Source: Phytomonospora endophytica (GTDB taxonomy: Bacteria; Actinomycetota; Actinomycetes; Mycobacteriales; Micromonosporaceae). From it: a DNA stretch of 64,000 bases. The stretch is taken from contig NZ_JACHGT010000012.1 in assembly GCF_014202425.1 (NCBI RefSeq), forward strand, positions 1-64,000, read 5' to 3'. Positions 16,146-24,554 of the stretch are shown here, piece after piece. The notes under the pieces are model-generated. The model was not told the DNA's origin. It was given only the letters and a program-made list of their open reading frames with translations, and ran no database searches. Each line of letters opens with the position of its first letter. The first letter of the stretch is position 1. Both the position numbers and the translations under genes were made by a program.

Positions 16146-16345
16146 GCGCCATGGAGGTCGAGGTCGACCCGCGCCGGTGCTGCGCGTCGGGCATGTGCGC
16201 GCTGACCGCCCCGGCGGTGTTCGACCAGGATGAGGCGGCGGGAACGGTCGTGCTGCTGTCGGCGAGGCCGCCGAGCGAGACCTGGGACAGCGTGTGGGAG
16301 GCGGCCGACAGCTGCCCGGCCGGTGCGATTTCGGTCAAGGATTAG
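16142..16345 (+). CDS. P450-associated [3Fe-4S]-type ferredoxin
   Basis: This 67-residue ferredoxin has the pattern C-x5-C (CCASGMC, near residues 14-20), TAPAVFDQDE and a C-terminal CPAGAISV. The central position of the first motif is Ser rather than Cys, as in [3Fe-4S] ferredoxins that feed actinomycete P450s. An extra Cys directly follows the first ligand. The GTG start overlaps the P450 TGA (GTGA), so the two are translationally coupled; an in-frame ATG lies nine bases later. It should pass electrons from an unlinked reductase to the P450. Confidence 0.92.
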   Translation: MSAMEVEVDPRRCCASGMCALTAPAVFDQDEAAGTVVLLSARPPSETWDSVWEAADSCPAGAISVKD

Positions 16346-16389
16346 CCACGGGAGGCATGCCCGGGGACTGACCTGGGCATGCACCATGC

Positions 16390-17025
16390 ATGGCTGTCGT
16401 ATCCGAACTGATGGACCGCTTCGGCCGCACCTACGCGGAGCAGGCGGGGATAACCCTGACCGACAAACCTTCTCCGCTGTACAGGTTGCTGGTGCTGACG
16501 GTGCTCCTGTCGAAACCGATCTCCGCCGACGTCGCCGTGGCGGCGGCGCGCGAGCTGTCCGACGCCGGACTGCGCACGCCGTCGAGGACACGCGCCTCGA
16601 CCTGGCGACAACGCGTGGCGGCCCTCGGCCGCGCCGGTTACCGCCGGTATGACGCGTCGACCGCCGAGCTGCTGGGCGCGGGCGCCGAGCTTCTGCGCGA
16701 CCGCTGGCATGACGACCTGCGCGAACTGCGTCGCGAGGGCGGCGACGCCGAGGGGATCGAGCGGCTGCTGCTGGAGGTGCCGGGCATCGGGCCGACGGGC
16801 GCGGCGATCTACCTGCGGGAGGTCCAGGGCGCGTGGCCGGAGGTCGCGCCGTACGTCGACGAGCGGGCGGCCGAAGGGGCCGAGGTGCTCGGGTTGCCGC
16901 CTACGCCCACCGAGCTGAAGGCGCTGGCGCCTCGCGGTGAGACGGGACTCGTGCGGCTCATCGCCGCGTGCGTGCGGGTCGCGCTGGAGCGCGACCCGGC
17001 GAGGATGCGGGCGGAACTGGCCTAG
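16390..17025 (+). CDS. Endonuclease III-like HhH-GPD family protein
   Basis: This 211-residue protein belongs to the HhH DNA glycosylase superfamily. It has the helix-hairpin-helix LLEVPGIGPTGAAIYLREVQ near residue 135 and, about 20 residues later, PYVDERA with an Asp in the position of the catalytic Asp. The C terminus lacks the four-cysteine iron-sulfur loop of Nth and MutY, and the Lys of bifunctional glycosylases is not visible, so it may be a monofunctional or non-catalytic relative. The first ATG fits the fold; no strong ribosome site is seen. Confidence 0.82.
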   Translation: MAVVSELMDRFGRTYAEQAGITLTDKPSPLYRLLVLTVLLSKPISADVAVAAARELSDAGLRTPSRTRASTWRQRVAALGRAGYRRYDASTAELLGAGAELLRDRWHDDLRELRREGGDAEGIERLLLEVPGIGPTGAAIYLREVQGAWPEVAPYVDERAAEGAEVLGLPPTPTELKALAPRGETGLVRLIAACVRVALERDPARMRAELA

Positions 17026-17435
17026 GTTCTGGTCTCCCGGGCGAACCATCCGGCGTAGCTCAGGTAGAGCCCGACGACGGCGAGCGCGCCGAAGAACACG
17101 CGGGCGGCGAGCAGCAGCCCGGGTGAGGTGAGTGTCGCGTCGGCGCCGGACTCGATCGACGAGGGCACGGCGAGCATCAGTACCCCGCGCATGGCACGAC
17201 CAGCCGAACAGCGAGACGGCGACCGCGAGAGGGCCGCGCCGGCTGCGGTGCAGGCCGATGATGACGAGCCCGCCGCCGAGGAGCATGGCGCCGGCGGCCC
17301 AGACCATGAGCGGGGACGCGAGGAGTTCGGCGACGATCGGTTCGACGTCACCGACGTGGAAGACGAGGACGCCGGTGACGACGGCGATGAAGGGGCCGAG
17401 GACGCGCGGGTGCGTTCACGGGCCGGGGTGGTCAT
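17022..17435 (-). pseudogene. Small membrane protein gene with two compensating frameshifts
   Basis: Both ends share one frame. The start is MTTPARERTR at an ATG preceded by AAGGAC, and the end has a last helix (LLLAARVFFGALAVVGLYLS) and AGWFARETRT before the stop. Between about 17410 and 17200 that frame reads as a low-complexity Ser/Pro run. The frame shifted by one encodes clear transmembrane sequence there (GPFIAVVTGVLVFHVGDVEP, then MVWAAGAMLLGGGLVIIGLH and LAVAVSLFGW). One base appears to be missing near 17410 and one extra (or two missing) near 17200. Corrected, the product would be a protein of about 137 residues with four helices. It could be a true pseudogene or two base-calling errors. 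Family not recognised. It lies downstream of a truncated TetR gene. Confidence 0.65.
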
Positions 17436-17464
17436 GGCGGTTAGTCCTTGAATCGTGGCCGGTG

Positions 17465-17968
17465 TCAGGCCTGGTGGAGGACGGCGCGCAGGTAGTGCTT
17501 GACGTCGGCGGGGGTGTCGGTGTCGGGGTGGGCGGCGAGGTGCTGCCACGCCGCGCCGGTGAGGATGTCGAGGAGGACGCGGACGTCACAGTCGGCGGGC
17601 AGTTCTCCACGCTCGCGGGCCTGCTCGAAAACGGCGAGACGCGCGTCGTCGCGGCCCCGCCCGAGCGACTCGTGGTAGACGCGGGCGGGTTCCGGCTCGT
17701 CCTCGGCGACGCCGAGGAGCCGCCGCATGAGGCGACGATGGCGCGGCTCGGCGATCATCGCCGCCCACGCGCCGATGAGGAAGTCGAGGTCGGGAATCTC
17801 GGGCACCGGCTGCGGCGTGCCGTACGCGGACTCGACGGCGGCGATGAGGAGCCGCGTCTTGTCGGGAAAGCGCCGGTAGACGGTGGCGCGGGTGACGCCG
17901 GCGCGCTTCGCGATCTGTTCGACGCTGGCGGCCGGGGGGACTTCCCATACGCCCGGCCGCCCGAACAA
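17465..17968 (-). pseudogene. N-terminally truncated TetR/AcrR regulator
   Basis: Residues 15-38 form a normal TetR recognition region (SVEQIAKRAGVTRATVYRRF), and the C-terminal ligand domain runs to the end (167 residues). The first helix of the DNA-binding domain, normally some 25 residues such as RxxIxxAAxxLF, is absent. The frame is open upstream only into the end of the phosphoesterase gene, and the only start is a TTG. In its place is a GCCCGGC/GCCGGGC hairpin typical of a terminator. It is therefore probably a remnant or non-binding regulator. It leads into the damaged membrane protein gene 29 bases downstream, suggesting a decaying TetR-membrane protein pair. Confidence 0.6.
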
Positions 17969-17996
17969 GCCGGGCGGGGGCGAACCAGCCCCTACC

Positions 17997-19259
17997 TCAC
18001 CCCGTCCCCTTCCCTCCGGTCAAGGTCAGCAGCGTGATCTCCGGCGGCGCTCCGACCCGCACCGGCGGTCCCCAGTACCCCGCCCCTCTGGTCACGTACA
18101 CCTGCGTCCCGTCCACGGTGTCCAAGCCCGCGACGACCGGCTGTTGCAGCCCCACGACGAGGTTGAACGGCGCCATCTGTCCGCCGTGTGTGTGTCCCGA
18201 GAGCTGTAGGTCCACCCCGTGCGCGGCGGCTTCGGTGACCTGGATCGGTTGGTGGGCGAGGAGGACGACGGCCCGGTTCGGGTCGCGGCCGTCGAAGGTG
18301 CGGGCGAAGTCGGGGCCGTGGCCGGTGTTCTCCCCGCCGATGTCGTTGACTCCGGCGAGGTCGAGGACGGCTCCGTTGTGGGCGAACTCGACGCGCTCGT
18401 TGGCGAGGGTCCGCACGCCGAGTTCACGCAGTTCGTCGATCCATTCCTGGGGGCCTTCGGCGGTGAAGTACTCGTGGTTTCCCGTCACGAAGAAACTCGG
18501 CTTCTCCAGTTCGCCGAGGGGCCGGGCGTAGTCGCCGAGTTCGGCGACGGATCCGTCGACGAGGTCACCGACGATGGTGACGACGTCGGCGTCGAGTTCG
18601 TTGATCATCCGCACGATCCGTTCGGTGTGCCCGACACCGGTCAGCGGCCCGAGGTGGATGTCGCTGACGACGGCGACGCGGAGCCCGTTCATCCTCGGGT
18701 CGAGCCTGGCGAGGGTGACGGGGACCTGTTCGATCCTCGGCGGCCCGAGGGCCGACTTCATGCCGAAGCCGACGGTGGTGGCCGCGCCGACGCCCGCGAC
18801 GAGTGCCGAGGTCCGCGCGATGAACAACCGGCGGTTGATGACGCGGGGCTCGTCGGCCGCGACGGGGTTTCCCGAAGGCGCGGGCGAGGCGGGCGGCGGC
18901 TCCTCCGTCGCGACGTCCGCCGCCTTCGCCGTCGCCTCCGGCGGCACGCCACGGCGCACGAAGCGGTTCGCGATGGCCCGCGGGATCTCCAGCAGCACCA
19001 GGAACAGCAGCAGGTAGACCATCACCGCGAACCAGACGTATCCCGGCCACGCGATGACCCGCTCGACCTCGGCCGGGAACAGCCGTCCGCCCGCGAGCGC
19101 GCCCGCGGTCACCACGGCCATCGCGATCAGCGCCCACGTGAACCGCCGGCGCCAGGCGCCCGGCCTCGTCGTCGACTTGATCAGCCGCCACCACAGGTAG
19201 TAGTGGACGCCCACGACGACCAGCGTCATGAACAGGCCGAAGCCGAGCATCTGCAGCAT
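17997..19259 (-). CDS. Membrane-anchored metallophosphoesterase
   Basis: This 420-residue protein starts with four transmembrane helices (within residues 1-105), followed by a Pro/Glu/Ala linker, an NRRLFIARTSALVAGVG segment and a calcineurin-like phosphoesterase domain. The latter has the full metal-binding set: SDIHLGP, GDLVDG, GNHEYF, a His in LLAHQP and SGHTHGGQ. The RR motif before a hydrophobic helix could place the catalytic domain outside the membrane. Relatives act on phosphodiesters or lipid pyrophosphates such as UDP-diacylglucosamine, but substrate is unknown. A hairpin just beyond the stop may end the transcript. Confidence 0.92.
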   Translation of the reverse strand: MLQMLGFGLFMTLVVVGVHYYLWWRLIKSTTRPGAWRRRFTWALIAMAVVTAGALAGGRLFPAEVERVIAWPGYVWFAVMVYLLLFLVLLEIPRAIANRFVRRGVPPEATAKAADVATEEPPPASPAPSGNPVAADEPRVINRRLFIARTSALVAGVGAATTVGFGMKSALGPPRIEQVPVTLARLDPRMNGLRVAVVSDIHLGPLTGVGHTERIVRMINELDADVVTIVGDLVDGSVAELGDYARPLGELEKPSFFVTGNHEYFTAEGPQEWIDELRELGVRTLANERVEFAHNGAVLDLAGVNDIGGENTGHGPDFARTFDGRDPNRAVVLLAHQPIQVTEAAAHGVDLQLSGHTHGGQMAPFNLVVGLQQPVVAGLDTVDGTQVYVTRGAGYWGPPVRVGAPPEITLLTLTGGKGTG

Positions 19260-19325
19260 CAGGGTCCCATTCGTCTCGGTGTGCCGCGTGAAGCAAACGT
19301 CCCGGGCCCTGAGAAGAGCCTGAGA

Positions 19326-20111
19326 TCAGGCTTTGCGGCCCGCGATCATGGTGAAACGGTACGACGGCGCGCTGAACGCCGGGTCCCCCGTCAGCGTCAC
19401 GAAACGCTCCAGTTCGGCGACGGTGAAGCCGGCCCCGAGCAGCGCGTCCCACTTCTGCTCGATGTTGACCTTGTACAGCCGTGCGCCCGTCGACCCTCCG
19501 GTCCAGCTCTCGGCGTGTTCGGTGGAGTGCACGCCGGTCAGGCCGAGCCCGGTGAAGACGCCGTGCGCCTCGTGCGCCCATCCCATGTCGCCGCCGTGGG
19601 CGGCGAGGAGCGCCAGGAGCCCGTCGAGGACCTTCACGAAGAGTTCACCGTCGGTCGCGTCCGGCGCGGTGTAGACCCGCAGTGGTTGTTCGGCGAACTC
19701 ACCGATGACGAGGTACCCGCCGGGGGCGAGGTGCTCGACGAGCCGGGCGACGATCTCGCGGCGGGTCGGCAGGTGCACGAGGAGGAGGCGCGCGTGGATG
19801 AGATCGAAGGGCCCGGCCGCTTCGGCGGGCAGCCCGTCGCGGACGTCGGCCCGCACGACCGTGACGCCGGGATGTTCGCGCAGCAGTCCCGGGTCGAGGT
19901 CGACGGCGGTGACGCTGCCGCCCCGGTCGGCCAGCCAGTAGGCGATCGATCCGGCGCCGGGCCCGAGTTCGAGGCAGCGCGGGGAGTCCGGCAGGTCGAG
20001 GGCGGCGAGGCGGGCCGTGGTCAACGGGTCCAGGAAACGCTGGATCGAATCGAGCTGGTGCTCGGACTGCTGCGAGGAGTTCGAGAAGGTGTAGCTGTCG
20101 GTGCGGCTCAT
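19326..20111 (-). CDS. SAM-dependent class I methyltransferase
   Basis: This 261-residue Rossmann-fold methyltransferase has motif I CLELGPGAGSIAYWLADRGG, the acidic VTAVDLDP strand, an RADVRDGLP motif II and post-motif HLAPGGYLVIGE. The long C-terminal region has no known substrate domain. Its ATG lies ten bases after the stop of the livF-like ATPase gene, so it appears to be the last gene of the sensor-transporter operon. That suggests modification of the transported compound or of a signalling component, but this is inference. Confidence 0.88.
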   Translation of the reverse strand: MSRTDSYTFSNSSQQSEHQLDSIQRFLDPLTTARLAALDLPDSPRCLELGPGAGSIAYWLADRGGSVTAVDLDPGLLREHPGVTVVRADVRDGLPAEAAGPFDLIHARLLLVHLPTRREIVARLVEHLAPGGYLVIGEFAEQPLRVYTAPDATDGELFVKVLDGLLALLAAHGGDMGWAHEAHGVFTGLGLTGVHSTEHAESWTGGSTGARLYKVNIEQKWDALLGAGFTVAELERFVTLTGDPAFSAPSYRFTMIAGRKA

Positions 20112-20121
20112 GGCCCGCCTT

Positions 20122-20835
20122 TCACTCGGTGGGGGTGGCCTCGCCGTGCAGGGCGAGGGCGGCGACGATGACGCCGGGATCGGCCCGGACGGTGTCGCCG
20201 TCGGCCGATACGCCCGTCTTCCCGCCGGTCAGGACGGTGACCCGGTCGGCGGTGGACGTGGCGGAGTCCAGCGAAGGGGCCGTGACCAGCACCGCCGTGC
20301 CCTCGTCCCGCACGGAGGCGACGGTCTCGGCGATCTGCTTCGCGAGGGCCGGAACGAGCCCTTCGGTGGGTTCGTCGAGCAGGAGGACGGCCGGCTGGGC
20401 GAGCAGCGCGCGGGCGAAGGCGAGCATCTGCTGCTCGCCACCCGACAGGTGCGCGCCCCGGTGGCCACGGCGCTGGGCGAGCTGCGGGAAGAGGTCGAGG
20501 ACGCGCGCGGGCGTCCACGGGCCGCTCGCCTTGACGAGTGTGAGGTGCTCGGCGACGGTCAGCGACGCGAACACCCGCCGCCCTTGTGGGACCAGCGCGA
20601 GCCCGCGCCGGGCGCGGCGGTGGGTGGGGTGGCGGGTGACGTCGTCGCCGTCGAGGAGGACGCGCCCCCCGGTGGCGGGGACGAGCCCGGCGAGGGCGTG
20701 GACGAGGGTGGTCTTCCCCGCGCCGTTGTGGCCGACGAGGGCGTGGACCTCGCCGGACGCGACGGTGATGTCGACGCCGTGGAGGACCGTGCCGCCGTGG
20801 TAGCCGGCGCGCAGGCCCGTGGTCTCAAGCCGCAC
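20122..20835 (-). CDS. livF: ABC transporter ATPase, LivF-type
   Basis: This protein of about 237 residues has Walker A GHNGAGKTT, the signature LSGGEQQMLAFARALL and Walker B VLLLDEPTEGLVP, typical of the LivF branch of branched-chain amino acid/urea-type importers. The segment after Walker B reads VLVTAPSLDSA where LivF proteins usually have VEQN, so the switch region is divergent. The GTG at 20835 overlaps the livG stop and has an AGGGGG ribosome site; a GTG 24 bases upstream is the alternative. It works with the LivG-like ATPase and the two permeases upstream. Confidence 0.88.
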   Translation of the reverse strand: MRLETTGLRAGYHGGTVLHGVDITVASGEVHALVGHNGAGKTTLVHALAGLVPATGGRVLLDGDDVTRHPTHRRARRGLALVPQGRRVFASLTVAEHLTLVKASGPWTPARVLDLFPQLAQRRGHRGAHLSGGEQQMLAFARALLAQPAVLLLDEPTEGLVPALAKQIAETVASVRDEGTAVLVTAPSLDSATSTADRVTVLTGGKTGVSADGDTVRADPGVIVAALALHGEATPTE

Positions 20836-21562
20836 CGAGGGCCCCCTGGTAGATCTCACGGACGCGCGGGTCGGCGGCGACCTCGGCGGGCGTGCCGGTC
20901 GTGACGACGGCGCCCTGGTGGAGGACGGTGACGGTGCCGGCGAAGGCGCGCACGAGTTCCTGGTGGTGTTCGACGAGCAGGACGGCGACCTCGGCGCCGA
21001 TCGTGCCGAGCGCGGTCAGGAGGAGGCCGACGTCGTCGTCGGTGAGCCCGGCGGCGGGTTCGTCGAGGAGGAGCAGTCGCGGGGACGCGGCGAGGGCGAC
21101 GGCGAGTTCGAGGAGGCGTCTTCGGCCGTGGGAGAGCGCGGCCGCCGGGGTGGCGGCGTCGTCGGCGAGGCCGAGGGCGTCGAGGCGGGCGAGGTGGGGC
21201 GCGTGATCCCGGCGCAGCCAGCGTGCACGGAAGGTCTGGGCGGGCCAGGCGGCGAGGGCGACGTTGGTGAGGCAGTCGGCCGAGCCGATGAGCGCGGGCG
21301 TCTGGAAGGTGCGGCCGACGCCGAGGCGTGCCCGCCGGGCGGGTCCGTGCCGGGTGACATCGCGTCCGGCGAGCAGGACGCGGCCCGCGGTGGGGCGCAG
21401 GTTTCCCGCCGCGAGGTGCAGGAGGGTGGACTTGCCCGCGCCGTTCGGGCCGATCAGGGCGTGCCGGGCTCCGGCGTGGACGGTGAGGTCGACGTCGTCG
21501 ACGGCCTTCAGCGCGCCGTAGGCGCGGCCGGTCCCGCGCAGTTCAAGCACCGGCTTCCCCAT
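20825..21562 (-). CDS. livG: ABC transporter ATPase, LivG-type
   Basis: This 245-residue protein has Walker A GPNGAGKSTLLHLAAG, a LivG-type signature LSHGRRRLLELAVALA, Walker B LLLLDEPAAGL and a VLLVEHH switch region. LivG ATPases typically have LSHG or LSYG in place of LSGG. Its ATG lies 20 bases inside the end of the permease gene, so it is translationally coupled. Substrates of the family include branched-chain amino acids, amides, urea and aromatic acids; nothing here decides among them. Confidence 0.92.
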   Translation of the reverse strand: MGKPVLELRGTGRAYGALKAVDDVDLTVHAGARHALIGPNGAGKSTLLHLAAGNLRPTAGRVLLAGRDVTRHGPARRARLGVGRTFQTPALIGSADCLTNVALAAWPAQTFRARWLRRDHAPHLARLDALGLADDAATPAAALSHGRRRLLELAVALAASPRLLLLDEPAAGLTDDDVGLLLTALGTIGAEVAVLLVEHHQELVRAFAGTVTVLHQGAVVTTGTPAEVAADPRVREIYQGALGAA

Positions 21563-22511
21563 TGTGCAGGCCGAGGCGGGCCGCGACGCCGGACAGGCCG
21601 CCGGGCAGGAGGTACACCGCCGCGATGAACAGGACCCCGAGCAGGAGCGGCGCCTCGCCGGGGAGTTTCGGCGCGATCGTGTCGCGGACCGCCACGACCG
21701 CCGCGACGCCCGCGAGCGCTCCGGGGATGGAGGCGGCGCCGCCGATCACGACGGCGAGCAGGACGAGCGCGGCGACCTCGAAGCCGACGTTGCTGGGCGA
21801 GACCGTCCGCTGGGAGGAGACGAGCAGCGCGCCGCCCGCGCCCGCGATGGCGCCCGCGCCGGTGAATGTCCACAGGAGGGTCAGGGAGACGCGGTGGCCG
21901 GAGGCGCGCATGCGCGCCTCGTTGTCGCGGCAGCCGCGGATGAGCGTCCCGGCGGGCGAACGCAGGACGAGCATGGTCACCGCGAGGACGGCGAGGGCGG
22001 CGACGACGGTGTAGGTGTAGACGTCGGGGACCTTGACGAGGTTCTCGCCACCGGGGAGGGCGGGTGTGGCGGGGACGCGCGGCATGCCGTCGGTGCCGCC
22101 GGTCAGGGAAGTCCATTGACCTGCGGTGATGGCGGTGAGTTCGCCGATGGCGAGGGTGACCATGAGGCAGATGACGCCACGGGTCTGGACGACGGCGGCG
22201 CCGGTGGCGAGGGAGAAGACCGCGGCGGCCGCGGCGGCGCCGAGGAGCTGAACGAGGCCGGGCAGTGCGAGGTGCGCCAGGTGCGCGGCGGTGTAGGCGC
22301 CGACGGCGTAGGGCGCGATCTGGCCGAGGGTCGGCAGGCCGGCGACACCGGTCATGAGCGCGGTCGAGGCGGCGAGGAGCCCGAGCCCGGCGACGCGCGA
22401 GACGGTGATGAGGGTGTAGTTGTCGGCGACGGTGGGAAGCAGGAGCAGGGCGGCGACGGCGACCACCGCCGCGGCGATGCCCAGGGGCGTGCGGAGGCGG
22501 GTGGGGATCAC
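21543..22511 (-). CDS. livM: ABC transporter permease, LivM-type
   Basis: This protein of about 322 residues has nine or ten hydrophobic helices and the LivM-type loop LIRGCRDNEARMRASGHRVSL, the coupling region that contacts the ATPases. The reading frame is open far upstream, but the GTG at 22511 overlaps the stop of the preceding livH-like gene (GTGA), which fits the operon pattern. The beginning IPTRLRTPLGIAAAVVAVAA is a plausible first helix. It forms the membrane channel with the LivH-like subunit. Confidence 0.9.
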   Translation of the reverse strand: MIPTRLRTPLGIAAAVVAVAALLLLPTVADNYTLITVSRVAGLGLLAASTALMTGVAGLPTLGQIAPYAVGAYTAAHLAHLALPGLVQLLGAAAAAAVFSLATGAAVVQTRGVICLMVTLAIGELTAITAGQWTSLTGGTDGMPRVPATPALPGGENLVKVPDVYTYTVVAALAVLAVTMLVLRSPAGTLIRGCRDNEARMRASGHRVSLTLLWTFTGAGAIAGAGGALLVSSQRTVSPSNVGFEVAALVLLAVVIGGAASIPGALAGVAAVVAVRDTIAPKLPGEAPLLLGVLFIAAVYLLPGGLSGVAARLGLHNGEAGA

Positions 22512-23371
22512 GCCGTCACCCCTCTCCCCCGCCACCCGCGCACGAGCAGCGCCACCGCCATCGCCGCGAACAGCAGGTACGGCGACACCGACGGCAGCAG
22601 CACGACGCCCAGGCTCTGCACCTGCCCGACCGCGATCGCGGCGAGGAAGGCCCCGCCGATCGAGCCGAGCCCGCCCACGACGACCACGATCAGCGACAGC
22701 AGCAGCGTCTGCGGCGCCGTGCTCGGTCCCGGCCCGAGGATGGGCGCGCCCAGGGCGCCGGCGACGCCCGCGAGGGCACCGCCGACCGCCAGGACCGCGG
22801 CGAGCACCACGCGCGGGTCGACGCCCAGCGCGGCGACCATGTCGCGGTCGTCGACGACGGCCCGCACACGCGCGCCGACCCGCGTTCGCGTGATGACGAG
22901 CCACCCGGCCACCGCCAGGACGGCGGCGACCGCGATGAACAGCAGCCGGTACGTCGGGAACCGGTGCCCGGCGAGGTCCACCGACCCGTCGAGGGCGGCG
23001 GGCAGCACCGGCCGCAGCTCGTCGGCACCGAAGGCCTTCTCCAGCAGCGCTCCCCCGGCGAGGGCGATGCCGAAGGTCAGCAGCGCCTGCGTGAGGTGCC
23101 CGCGACCGGACAGGGGTGTCAGCGCCGCCCACAGGACCGCGCCCGACACCAGCCCGGCCGCGGCCCCGGCGAGCACGCCGAGGCCCAGTCCGGCCCAGGT
23201 GCCGTCCGACACCGAGACCGCGACGTATCCCCCGGCCACGTAAACCGTTCCGTGGGCGAGGTTGAGGACGTCGGCGACCCCGAAGATCAAGGTGAGCCCG
23301 GCCGCGACGGTGAACAGCAGCAGCCCGTAGGCCAGCCCGTTCACGGCCGGGATCAGATAAGCGTCGATCAC
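22508..23371 (-). CDS. livH: ABC transporter permease, LivH-type
   Basis: This 287-residue permease has the LivH N terminus (VNGLAYGLLLFTVAAGLTLI, FGVADVLNLAHG), eight predicted helices and the RVGARVRAVVDDRDMVAALG coupling loop. The conserved VVVVGGLGSIGGAFLAA segment near the end is characteristic. The GTG start lies one base after the stop of the binding-protein gene. It pairs with the LivM-type subunit downstream. Confidence 0.93.
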   Translation of the reverse strand: MIDAYLIPAVNGLAYGLLLFTVAAGLTLIFGVADVLNLAHGTVYVAGGYVAVSVSDGTWAGLGLGVLAGAAAGLVSGAVLWAALTPLSGRGHLTQALLTFGIALAGGALLEKAFGADELRPVLPAALDGSVDLAGHRFPTYRLLFIAVAAVLAVAGWLVITRTRVGARVRAVVDDRDMVAALGVDPRVVLAAVLAVGGALAGVAGALGAPILGPGPSTAPQTLLLSLIVVVVGGLGSIGGAFLAAIAVGQVQSLGVVLLPSVSPYLLFAAMAVALLVRGWRGRGVTA

Positions 23372-23372
23372 G

Positions 23373-24554
23373 TCAGTTGCCGACGGTCGCCAGGTCCTCG
23401 ATCAGCATGTTCGACAACATCTCGCCGTCCTTGGCGACCTGCCGGAGGTACCAGCGCTGGATCGGCGAGTGCGTCGTCGGGTTGAACTGCCAGGTCCCGC
23501 GCGGGCTGTCGATCACGCCGAGACCGCTGATGGCGTCGTTGATGGCCGCGGAGGTGACCTCCTGGTCCTCGGGGATCGTGGCGATGGCCCGGTCGAGGAC
23601 GGCGGCGGCGTCGTATGAGGCCATCGCGAAGGTCGTGGGCTGGCGCGGGAACTTCGCGCTCCACTCGGCGACGAAGGTCCGGTTGGCGGGGTTGTCGAGG
23701 TCGGGGCTGTAGTTGAGGACGTTGCGGATGCCCTCGGCGGCGTCGCCCTGGGCGGCCAGGACCGCGCCCTCGGTGAGGAACGCGCCGTACAGCGGGATGT
23801 CGGCGGCGTCGGACTGGGCGTACTGCTTGACGAAGTCGACGGCGGCCTTACCGGCGTAGAAGCAGTAGACGGCCTTGGCGCCGGTCATCGCGATCTCGTT
23901 GAGGTAGGGCAGGAAGTCGGTGGTCTGCGGGAAGGGCGTCCACTTCGTCTCGCCGTCGGGGTTGGCCAGGACCCCGCCGAGTTGCGTGTAGGTGTCGACG
24001 AAGCCGCGCAGCTCGTCGTGCCCGCCCTGGTAGTCGGGGCCGATGGCGTAGACGGGGCCGTCGACGTTGTCCTTCACGTAGGGCGCGATGGCGATGCCGG
24101 GCTCGTCGGAGATGTAGCTGGTGTGCCACAGCCAGGAGTTGTCGGGGAGGTCCGGGCGGCCGTTGGCGCCGACGAGGGGCAGCTCGTTCTCCTGCGCCAG
24201 GGCGGCGATGGCCGCGTAGGAGCCGCCGCCGACGATCCCGGCGAGGGCGTCGACCTCGTCCTGCTGCACGAGGCGTTCGGCAGCGGGCGTGGCCGTCGCG
24301 GGCCCGTCGCCCTCGTCGGCGACGCGCAGGTCCACGGTGCGCCCGCCGAACTTCCCGCCGTGGGTGTCGAGGTAGAGCTGGAAACCGTCGCGCATGTCCT
24401 CGCCGACGGTCTGGTAGGTGCCCGACAGGGACGCGACGAAGCCGATCGTGACATCGCCGGATCCGCCCTCGTCACCGCCGGTGCAGGCGGTGGCCGTCAC
24501 GCCGACAAGGGCGGCTGTCGTGACGGCCACGAGGGTTCTCACGCGGGTTCTCAT
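23373..24554 (-). CDS. Branched-chain-amino-acid-type ABC substrate-binding lipoprotein
   Basis: This 393-residue protein has an export signal (MRTRVRTLVAVTTAALVG) ending in a lipobox-like TATAC, so it is probably lipid-anchored outside the cell. The mature part is a type I periplasmic-binding fold: VTIGFVASLSGTYQTVGEDM, LAGIVGGGSYAAIAALAQE and YCFYAGKAAVDFVKQYA. Ligands of the family are amino acids, amides, urea or aromatic acids. The ATG overlaps the stop of the upstream GTPase gene (ATGA), which ties the transporter to the conservon signalling genes. The C-terminal THSPIQRWYLRQV segment resembles amide/urea-type members. Confidence 0.92.
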   Translation of the reverse strand: MRTRVRTLVAVTTAALVGVTATACTGGDEGGSGDVTIGFVASLSGTYQTVGEDMRDGFQLYLDTHGGKFGGRTVDLRVADEGDGPATATPAAERLVQQDEVDALAGIVGGGSYAAIAALAQENELPLVGANGRPDLPDNSWLWHTSYISDEPGIAIAPYVKDNVDGPVYAIGPDYQGGHDELRGFVDTYTQLGGVLANPDGETKWTPFPQTTDFLPYLNEIAMTGAKAVYCFYAGKAAVDFVKQYAQSDAADIPLYGAFLTEGAVLAAQGDAAEGIRNVLNYSPDLDNPANRTFVAEWSAKFPRQPTTFAMASYDAAAVLDRAIATIPEDQEVTSAAINDAISGLGVIDSPRGTWQFNPTTHSPIQRWYLRQVAKDGEMLSNMLIEDLATVGN

